Positions 55,526-64,000 of a DNA stretch of 64,000 nucleotides are shown here, piece by piece (within the stretch, counting starts at the first letter, position 1; every line of letters starts with the position of its first letter). The translations under genes were made by a program, and so were the position numbers. This DNA comes from Rhinolophus ferrumequinum (Eukaryota; Chordata; Mammalia; Chiroptera; Rhinolophidae). The notes below the pieces were generated by a model that searched no databases, was not told where the DNA came from, and was given only the letters and a program-made list of their open reading frames with translations. The stretch spans positions 71,822,869-71,886,868 of the forward strand of contig NC_046294.1 in NCBI RefSeq assembly GCF_004115265.2. Reading direction: 5' to 3'.

Positions 55526-57179
55526 ATCTCAGAATGAGCAAATATTAAGTTGATACAATTCTTGTTTTTTTAAAGATGAAAAAACCAAGGCTTGGAGAAG
55601 TTAAGTATATTGCCTAAGGTCTCAACTTGTAAATGAAAGAGTTGGGAGGAGAACAAACATTAACTATCAGAAATTGAAAGACACATTAGCAGTTCTTTAG
55701 CTTGGTAATCATCCGTCACCGGGATATTTGAATCACCTCTATAAGGAACCTCTCAAAAGTGCTCATCTGTCAGCTTTGTAATAGCGGTGAATACAACAGA
55801 ACTTAAATCATGCCCTAAAATAGTGATCCATGTATTTGTCAAGCCAAATTCTAATTCAAATTAGCTTAAACATATTACGTCATACCATACTACGATATTG
55901 TGTAATACCATATCCTATTGTACCATTTTCTAAATAATTGTAGACACTGTTATGCAAAATAAATATACATGGAAAAGCATTGTGAAATTTATTGATAGAG
56001 CTTTTTTCAATAAGATTTTATCAATCAATAGCTATTAAGTGTCAAACTGTAATGTGGGTATACTCAAAATATTTTGAGAGGTCTTCATACTTGAAAATAT
56101 TGGGAATCACTGGTCCAAAATGGATCTGTGTATGGTAGTTCTTTGCCAGGCTATTGAGCACTTAAGATGTGGCTTAGTCAGAATTAAGATGTGTGGTAAT
56201 AAATTTCAAAGACCTGGTATAGAAGAATACAAAATATCTCAATACATGTTAAAGTGATAATATTTTAGATATGTTGGATTACAAATATATTAAAATGAAT
56301 CTCACTTTTCTTTTTACTGTCTTAATATGTTTAGTAGAAAATTTTAAATTACTTATGTAGATCACATTACATTTCTACTGGTCTAGAAAAATATAATTGC
56401 CCTTAATTTTAGCACTTTAAAACATTAGAGATTCATCAGTGTACAAGTATATACAAAGGTGATGCGTACTATAAAATGTTCTCTCTAGGAAGCTAGTCTC
56501 GCCCCCCCAGGCTGGGTTAAAGGTCTCCTTCATGCTCCTTTATTATCTGTATTTGACTTTATGATAATGCTTTTCACATTGTATGGGATTAATTTCTTGG
56601 CCTCTTCTAGTCTGTAAGCTCCTGGACAGGGACTGTTTTTATTCTCCTTGTCCTTAGAATTTATGCACGTGGTATGTACTCCATGGTTCTTAAATGAGTG
56701 AGTTAATCTGCTCAAGGTCATATAACTCAAGGAGAAGCAGCAGAGATTAAAGCAAAACCTGTTTCACTCTAATGCCCAAGTTTTATACATTGTGACATGT
56801 TGCATGTATTTCAAAGGTTAAAATGATTTGAGCAATCATCTATATGTTTTCAACATTTAATATCATTTAGTTTACCTAAGATATGAGGAGAACTCAATTT
56901 TCTAAGTCACCTAAAGTTTTGTTTGTCTATTGCACTTTCATAAGGCTTTGGAATAATTCTACTACAGATTCAACTGGTCAGTCTCTCCCATGATTGCTTT
57001 TTGGAAAACCACAGGAAAATCCTTTCCTGGATCTGCATCAACTTTTTGGATCCTAAAAGTCTTTTATCTTTCCCTCCCTTGACAGGAAATATATATGGAA
57101 AGAACAAGGTACTCTATGCCTTGTGTTTGCCAGCATGAATTCTTGTGACTATTTGTCTCCAATAATAATGTCTTTTCTT
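55526..57179. other. Intergenic, mostly unassigned
   Basis: Weak L2-like and MIR-like words near 55,560-55,650 and 56,600-56,700; otherwise nothing recognised. Confidence 0.4.
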
Positions 57180-57186
57180 TTATTAT

Positions 57187-57690
57187 GAGTTTGAGGAGTT
57201 GGGGGCCAATTAAAGAAAAGAGCACAAGGTGGTAGTAGCACACTACCAAGCTTTATTTTGATGGTGCTAGACCGTCTCATGCAAGGGTTATTCCCTCAGA
57301 GCAGGAGGACTTCCAGAGACAGAGGTGTGGGAACACCACGAAGGGAAAGAGGGCAAGAGAATTCTTAGGCAAGAGGAGAACCAGAAAGAAGGCTTACATC
57401 ACATATAGTCTAGGTGACTGCTGTTGCACAACAGTCCCTGAGTCAGGATAAGAGCAGCTGCAGGTCTTTTATAGCCTGAGCGTTTGTCTTTAGCTAGTGG
57501 ACACTGGGTATGCAGAGCAGGCAGACTCAAAATGGATTAAAATGTGATTATTTGGGATACATTAAGTTATTAGATGTGTAAAAATTTGAGTTTGGCACAA
57601 GGAAGTTTTTGAGCTAATGGTCCCAGTCTGCTGTGAGAAGTAAAAAGTATGAGGTCAATATACACGGGCCATCTTTAACCCATTTATCAT
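57187..57690 (-). mobile_element. Probable LTR fossil
   Basis: On the minus strand an AATAAAGC polyadenylation signal near 57,250 is followed by a TTGGCCCCCAACTC end, as in retroviral LTRs. The family is unknown and the limits are approximate. No coding part is recognised. Confidence 0.4.
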
Positions 57691-57997
57691 CGTAACCTGT
57701 ATCATCCTAACTTTTAACACATTGATTTTTGAATTTAGAACTGCCAAGATTCTAATTTACATTAAATGATTAATGTTCACTAATTAAACTTTTAATTATT
57801 TCTGATACAGACTTTAAAAGCTGTCATGAACATTCAGATTCTTTACAACATAGCTGTAGAAGTCTTTTCCGTACTTATCTTGGTCATGTCCTCAGTATGT
57901 AAGATAAATTAAACCAAGTGAGCTTTCAGATTATTTGTAGTTCCAAAGCCTTAATGAAAAGATTTTATGGAAAAAAAGAAAAGTCCTAAGACAGCTT

Positions 57998-58198
57998 CAG
58001 TAGTACCTCGGTTTTTGAACGTCTCCATTGACGAATATTTTGGTTTACGAACGCCGTAAACCCAGAAATAAATGCTTCCGTTTTTGAGCACACCTTGGAA
58101 GTCGAACATGTCATCCGTTTTTGAGCACACCTTGGAAGTCGAACATGTCACAAACAGTTTTTTGGAACAGATTATGTTTGAAAACCGAGGTACCACTG
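57998..58198. mobile_element. MITE with CAGTRGTACCTCGG inverted ends
   Basis: The ends CAGTAGTACCTCGGTTTTTG and AAAACCGAGGTACCACTG are inverted repeats of a Tc1/mariner-pogo type. There is no transposase. It carries a 37-base head-to-tail duplication (58,077-58,113 and 58,114-58,150). Confidence 0.8.
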
Positions 58199-58307
58199 TA
58201 TACATATATAAAGTGATTTTTTTTTTCAACAGATGGAAAGGTAATGCTTGTAAATAAGTAACTACAAGCTGGGGAAGGAAGTTGTGATGTGGCCATAATT
58301 TCAAAGC

Positions 58308-58745
58308 TTTTTTTTTTTTTTTTTTAAGATTTTATTAGGGAAGGGGAACAGGACTTTATTGGAGAACAGTTTGTACTTCCAGGACCAAGTTGTCCTTTCA
58401 GTCTTAGTTGTGGAGGGCGCAGCTCAGCCTCAGGCCCAGTTGCCATTGCTAGTTGCAGGGTTGCGTAGCCCACCATCCCTTGCGGGATTCAAGGAATCGA
58501 ACCGGCAACCTTGTGGTTGAGAGCCCGCCCTCCAACCAACTGAGCCATCCAGGAGGCAGCTCAGCTCAAGGTGCCGTGTTCAATCTTAGTTGCAGGGGGC
58601 GGAGCCCACCATCCCTTGCGGGACTCGAGGAGTTGAACTGGCAACCTTGTGGTTGAGGGCCCACTGGCCCATGTGGGAACCGAGCTGGCAGCCTTCGGAG
58701 TTAGGAGCATGGAGCTCCAACCACCTGAGCCACCGGGCCGGCCCC
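58308..58745 (-). mobile_element. Dimeric tRNA-derived SINE
   Basis: Read on the minus strand, a first head GGGCCGGCCCGGTGGCTCAG is followed by a second tRNA-like head (GATGGCTCAGTTGGTTGG), the shared body and a poly(A) tail. It is about twice the length of the SINE at 6737. Confidence 0.88.
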
Positions 58746-58827
58746 CAAATTTTTAATGTGTTGGGTTCTGTTTATTTTTTTAAAAGAAATACTTCAAAAA
58801 TTTAGGAAAATATACATTTCATCTTTG

Positions 58828-59213
58828 TAATGAGGGGTACCAGAACATGCCACCATAAAATGTGCCTGTTTGGCATATGGATTATTTTGAGCTAAAGGCC
58901 ATTGAGAACCAGCATGAAAAGATCTAAATACAAGGTAAAAGTTTTCCTTTTCTAAAGGAAATTTACATTTATACAGTACTTTTCCTGGTCATTTTCCTAA
59001 GGCCCCAAACCTCCTTTGTTGGTATTTAAACCCAAGTTCTAACCACCTGTTTCAGTTACTCCTTCACTGAGGATTCTCATCTATACTTGTGTGATGCACA
59101 TGCTAATAAACTTGTTTTTCTCTTGCTAATCTATCTTTGGCCAGTCTAATTTACAGAACCCCAGCTGGAGAACCTAAGATGGGCAAAAGAAGAGATTTTT
59201 TCCTTCCTTACAG
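58828..59213 (+). mobile_element. Probable ERV1-type LTR fossil
   Basis: Contains AATAAACTTGTTTTTCTCTT followed by AGTCTAATTTACAGAACCCC, the polyadenylation and U5-like part of a gammaretrovirus-like LTR. The start at TGTAATGAGGGG is a guess. Broken and partial. Confidence 0.5.
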
Positions 59214-59484
59214 TACCATGTTTCCCGAAAATAAGACCTAGCCGGACAATCAGCTCTAATGCATCTTTTGGAGCAAAAATTAATATAAGACCGGGTCTTA
59301 TATAAGACCCGGTCTTATTTTATAGTAAAATAAGACCAGGTATTATGTTATGTTGTTATATTATGTTATGAGACCGGGTCTTATATTATAGTAAAATAAG
59401 ACCAGATCTTATATTAATTTTTGCTCCAAAAGACACATTAGAGCTGACTGTCCGGCTAGGTCTTATTTTCAGGGAAACACGGTA
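59214..59484. mobile_element. Foldback MITE, copy 2
   Basis: Same element as 2202-2412, longer in the centre through extra AAGACC(A/C)GGTCTTAT units. Ends TACCATG and CACGGTA. Confidence 0.88.
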
Positions 59485-60170
59485 TATACTGATGTGGGGA
59501 AGAAAAATAATTTTCCCTCTACCCTACTGAGTTCTTGGCTGAGACCCCTGTAATAAAAGATCAGCAAAAGAAAAAAAAGTTTAACATGTATACCTCACAT
59601 ATACATGGGAGATACCCAGGGAAAAATGAGTAAACTCCCTGACGTGGACTAAACCACAGGCTTAAATACCATCTTCAGCTAAAGACAAAAGAAATAAGGG
59701 TATGGGAGGCCAGTTCTGGGGAGGCTACCAGGAAAAGCACAGTTAACAGAGGTAAAGTTTGTTATACAGATTTAAGTCAGTGCCTTCTCCATTTGCCACC
59801 TCCTCACCCCATCTTTGATCTGCCTAGCTCAGTCTTAGCAAGAATCCTGCTAAGTCAGGTTAGTGAAAATTCCCCTACCATTGATATCTGACCAAATTCC
59901 TTAACCTTCACCTTTGATGTATTATTAAGCCCTTGGCCTATCCTCAGCAAGAATCTCCCTGCCCTTGATGTCTCCACTAACTAATTTTACATCTGCTGAC
60001 TCTTTCATTCTGCTAGTTGGCTATAAATCCTCAGCTGTCTGCTGTATTCAGAGTTGAGCCTGTTCTCTCTTCAGTATTGCAATGCTCTTAGGACAATATG
60101 CATGAATAAAGTCTCAACTTGTTGCTCCTTACTTGCTGACATTTTAACAAGCATCAGAATAATTTTTTAA
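59485..60170. mobile_element. LTR-like fossil segments
   Basis: 59,490-59,660 resembles the piece at 2413. 59,870-60,170 has a TATAAAT box and ATGAATAAAGTCTCAACTTG, as in an LTR. The family and ends are uncertain. Confidence 0.4.
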
Positions 60171-62600
60171 CAATACCACATATCAATTCTAACGATTTCA
60201 TATTTAATTTTTAAAAATAAAATATATGCAATTGATTCATATGAAAATATTTTCAATGTTGTTCATAATAGAGCAAATAAATTAAAATTATACTGAAATA
60301 CTATTTATCTAATAGACTGGCAAAAATCTTAAAGTTTGATAACATACTCCCCTGGAATTTGTTATCAAATTGTGCAGTTAATGGAATTTACATATATTGC
60401 TGGCTGGATTGCAAAATGCTAACTCCCATGAGGGGGGAGGGATATTTGGTCATATCTAGCAAAATTACTATGAATTTACCATTTGATCTAACAATCCAAC
60501 TTCTGGGAATATATCCTAAAATAAAATGTGTGTCCATGACTATTCATTACAGTACTATTTGTAACAGCAAAAGATTGGAAACCACTCAGATGTCTATCAA
60601 TTAGGGAAATAGTTGAATACATTATGGTACTAGTTGAATATATTTTACGGTACATTTACACAAAGCAAAACCATATTATCCAGCTCTGTCCATGGATTAG
60701 GTTATAAAAACAATATAACTCAATAACAACTAGCACCACAAACATTCAAATTGTGGTCTTTAAATACCATTTCCCACTAAAGGAACCAAGCCATGAGGTA
60801 AGAAATGTACAAAACCAGTCTGAAAAACAATCAAAGACTACTAGGGCCATGTCAAAAGGACTCAGGAGCCAATGTGAATGAGCTCATATTGGCCTAAGAT
60901 TAATAAAAAACACGAGCACCAATAATGACAACAACTGCAATGGATTACAACTCACAAAATACATTTAAGTCACCAGATTCATAATGAAAGCTGTTCACTT
61001 TTATTTATCCACCAGGAATGTTTTTAATAGTTTAGGTCAAGATCTAACTTTTCCATTAGAATAACCATTCATTCAGGATTATTAACTAGTTCATCTTTTT
61101 CTCACTAATATGTAATACCAATGTCATATATCAAAGTTATATACATATGAATATTATATATATAAAATTATATATATATAAAATATTTTATATATATAAT
61201 ATATATATAAAATTGTGTGGGGGGGTGGCTCCTTATCTTGTTCCGTTGTTTATTTTTACATTCTTGTGCTAATACAATACTGTCTTAATTACTTTATTTA
61301 GTTGCTTTATTATACAACTTGTTATCTGGTGGACAAGTCCCTTCAGTCTTTTCTTCTTTAAAATTGTCTTGGCTCCTGTAAATATTTTTTGTACATAAAT
61401 GTGGAAAGTCTTAGGATGGCAACCTCAGCAGACATATACCTTAGTTTTAAAAATCACCGGCAACTCTACACTGAAAATATGAAAAAGATTAACTGAGTAA
61501 ATTTAACATCACACTGCAAGGTTATACAAGATTAAAATCATATAGCAGGATTTATTATACCTGAACGTTATTACATACATATTTGGGAAAAATATCTAGG
61601 GCTTTTGAGTTTTTGAAATTCGAATTTTCCGCTATACTGAAGTATATTCATTATCTTACTTTTTGGTCTGGACAAGAACTGAAATAATCTCGAATTCGGA
61701 ATGAACAATTCTTGCTATATATATTTTCCCATACATAAGGAAGATTCTGTAACTTTCCGAGAAATACTGATTTGAACTAAATACTAAACTACTACCAAAC
61801 TCTTCTTGTGCATATTTGAAAGTTTTTAGTCATTGGGAGCCATGACATTTCTTTTCTCTGTATCATAAACTGTTATGAATACTTTCTTTTTACTATTAAC
61901 ATTGCAACAGAAGACCTCCTGTTTCGTGATTGACTGGCAGGCAGAAATGACAGGGACAGGAAATGGGAAATGGTTCAGGGTCTTGGAATTCCCCAGATGC
62001 CTAATTAAGTGGCTTGTTATTTGGAAGTTTTTGAAATGTTTGCCCACTGGAGTTCCCCCCGAGGAAAAGCATCTGATTTTATTGACAAAGAGTGTCTTCA
62101 CAGAACATAAATTAAGAAATTCGCTCCTGCAATACAACAAACATTTACTGCACGCCACTGCTTTTGTGATACTAGGTGTGGGAGAAGACAAACCTCCATG
62201 ACTAGTGACATCAAGATTTCTTATTTGCAATCCTCTATCAATTATTCACTGAACCATTTAAGACTTCATCGATAAGTCGGCTCCTTTGTGGTTCACGTAC
62301 GATTTTATATATAAACACATATATGAACGTATACATTCTATTTGAGTCACATTCAGAAAAATGTGACTTCATTGGGAGTGAAGACTGGTCTGAAATACCG
62401 TCCACGTTGCTAGCGATGAGCTTTTGAAATAAGGACACTTTTTCGTTAGTGCATATGTCTCCAGAACAGAAAAACAAAGTTGAAAAACAAGTTTAAAAAC
62501 GAAAGCTACATTGGTTGGTTATAGATTCATAATACAATCCCTAAAGATTATAAAATCAGAACTTCAAAATTAATCTTCTGATGCTGTTCTACTTTCCACC
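60171..62600. other. Intergenic upstream of BIRC2
   Basis: Apart from an old L1 at 60,305 and TA-rich DNA near 61,140-61,215, I recognise nothing. The overlapping open frames at 61,826-62,230 lie on opposite strands without domains. Confidence 0.45.
60305..60720 (+). mobile_element. Old L1 ORF2 fragment
   Basis: TAACAATCCAACTTCTGGGA, then TATTTGTAACAGCAAAAGAT and ATTAGGGAAATAGTTGAATA follow the end of L1 ORF2 in degraded form. Confidence 0.75.
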
Positions 62601-62668
62601 ACTTGGCTTTTTTCCAGTTCCACCGCCAGCTGTGAATGTTTATGTTAGGCAGCTGTGTTCTGAGGAAA

Positions 62669-62704
62669 AACGGTTACAACTGTTTTAAACGGTTACAACT
62701 GTTT
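62669..62704 (+). promoter_or_regulatory. Doubled MYB-type motif upstream of BIRC2
   Basis: AACGGTTACAACTGTTT is present twice, at 62,669-62,685 and 62,688-62,704, at 19-base spacing. Each unit holds two YAACNG MYB elements (TAACCG on the minus strand, CAACTG on the plus). It lies about 0.4 kb before the inferred BIRC2 start. Confidence 0.5.
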
Positions 62705-62809
62705 ACTTAATTGAAGCAAAAATGCCACGAGGTTGACTCCATCCTCAAATGCAGTCATCTACGACGAGTGGAGGAGTCACACGAGAGGAATTTGGCCAGG
62801 AGTTGGATC

Positions 62810-63400
62810 AAATAACTCAGAGCGGAACGCGGAGAAGATGCGCAAAACCACCGGCCCACGGGTGTTTCCGCAGGGCTTCCCAAGAGTCAAACTCTTCGGC
62901 TCACGGTTTGCCACGTTCCCCTCGGGAGAATGTTAGGGACAGAAAGAGAAGGAAACGCCAAAAGTCCTCAAACCGCGAGATTAAAACTCGAAACACCGAG
63001 CTGACGGAAACCGTCTGCGCCCCTCCCGAAAACCGTAGACTCCCCGGCGCCCTCGCGCGGCGGTGACGCAGGCCCCGGATAAGCGCGCTGACGTCACCGT
63101 GCGTCGGCATGGGCCTGGCGTGGGCTGCGGACTTTGGAAGCGTTGACCCGGAGCCAGCCGGGGCGCATCTCTTGTCCGCGCCGTTGCTCTCGGGTGTGTG
63201 GAGCCCTCCAGGCGACCGCGCCGTTTCCGTGTGTGCTGCGCCTGCTCTGAGGTGAGTGCTTCTTCCGGGCCCCGGGCGCGCGAGCCGGTGGGGGCCCGCG
63301 GGGCCGCTTCCTTTCCCAGAAGCTGTGGCGGGCGGAGGACAGACAGGGCCTCGGGCAGTGCGGCCGGGGGATTCGAGGGTCGCGGTGAGCTGCTGCTCTC
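62810..63400 (+). promoter_or_regulatory. BIRC2: CpG island, BIRC2 promoter and exon 1
   Basis: CpG-dense block after AT-rich intergenic DNA, about 10.5 kb downstream of BIRC3 and on the same strand, where BIRC2 lies in mammals. It holds a CRE at 63,089 and a strong donor TCTGAG|GTGAGT at 63,251/63,252. Exon 1 is probably about 63,110-63,251 and non-coding. Frames on both strands of the island (for example 62,901-63,437 minus) are GC-driven. Assignment rests on synteny and promoter form. Confidence 0.7.
63089..63096. promoter_or_regulatory. CRE palindrome in BIRC2 promoter
   Basis: A perfect TGACGTCA, the CREB/ATF site. A half site TGACGCA lies near 63,064. Confidence 0.75.
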
Positions 63401-63953
63401 GCGTAGGCTTTTCTTCAATACGCAAGTTCCACTCCAAGATACGTAATCGAAAATAATTTTTAAAAATTGACCTGTTTGCGTGCCTGCTGGGCCGCCGCCC
63501 AGTTTTCCGGCCCTTGGACTTTGACCAAGATGCTTTCTCTTAGTGTTTGCAGGGTTTTCAGTTTAGCCTTGGGTATTCCTTTAATTTGTTGAATCAAAGA
63601 CTGTGTTGTGTCTCATACCGTGTTTCCCAGAAAATAAGACCTAGCCGGACCATCAGCTCTAATGCGTCTTTTGGAGCAAAAATTAGTATAAGACCCGGTA
63701 TTATATTAGGCCCGGTATTATATTTATTATATATTATATTATCATAAATACCTGGTCTTGTAGTAAAATAAGACGAGGGCTTATATTAATTTTTGCTCCA
63801 AAAGCCGCATTAGAGCCGATGGGCCGGCTAGGTTTTATTTTCGGGGAAACACGGTATTTAAGATAGTTTCAAGTAGTCTATTGTGTGGTGTGAGAAATAA
63901 CTCCAGGAAATTAATGGGTAAATCCTAATTGTTGCTCTCCTTTGCCCTTCCAG
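63252..63953 (+). other. Start of BIRC2 intron 1 (inferred)
   Basis: It runs from the donor at 63,252 past the foldback MITE. An acceptor-like run CTCTCCTTTGCCCTTCCAG ends at 63,953, so a second 5' UTR exon could begin at 63,954. That exon is unproven. Confidence 0.4.
63616..63856. mobile_element. Foldback MITE, copy 3 (inside inferred BIRC2 intron 1)
   Basis: Ends TACCGTGTTTCCC and GGGGAAACACGGTA with TA at each edge. The arms are nearly complementary, so a transcript through it should fold into a long hairpin. Confidence 0.9.
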
Positions 63954-64000
63954 TATGTCCCCCGCATCCAGCTACTGTTTGCATACAGAGAGTAAAAATC

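Noticed and set aside
62901-63437. 178-codon minus-strand frame (and 145-codon overlap)
   Set aside because: It lies across the BIRC2 CpG island; low-complexity Arg/Pro/Ala content is what GC-rich DNA gives in any frame.

Overview
The window is nuclear DNA from a placental mammal, most likely a bat. The gene-bearing part holds the complete coding region of BIRC3 (cIAP2). The interspersed repeats are mammalian (L1, L2, MIR, MER20, Tigger/MER2, MLT1-type LTR), and there are several tRNA-derived SINEs of the Ves type found in bats. The species cannot be fixed from sequence alone.

Layout. 1-36,800 is gene-free. It is built from L1, L2, MIR, DNA transposons, LTR fossils, a SAR1B processed pseudogene and unassigned AT-rich DNA. 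36,840-37,600 is the BIRC3 promoter and CpG island, with two kappaB-type sites. 42,391-52,340 holds the main BIRC3 exons: a long 5' UTR with an upstream ORF, eight coding exons encoding 611 residues, and a 3' UTR ending at an AATAAA. 52,340-62,600 is intergenic. 62,800-63,400 is a second CpG island with a CRE and a strong splice donor. It fits the BIRC2 (cIAP1) promoter and first exon, because BIRC3 and BIRC2 lie in tandem in mammals. BIRC2 coding sequence is outside the window.

The two genes encode paralogous RING E3 ligases that bind TRAF2 and control RIPK1 ubiquitination, NF-kB signalling and cell death. The kappaB pair at BIRC3 fits the known feedback induction of cIAP2 by NF-kB.

I see no unknown multi-gene system. 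The most unusual items are small retrotransposition products. One is a 25-nt 5' fragment of U6 snRNA and one is a 5' half of tRNA-Lys, each between perfect 17-bp target duplications; a third is an insertion of almost pure poly(A). Other notable items are a half-L1 (HAL1-like) element with ORF1 but no ORF2, a twin-primed L1, a near-complete foldback transposon present three times, a local 200-bp duplication, and a doubled MYB-type motif upstream of BIRC2. All identities rest on reading and recall, with no database search.
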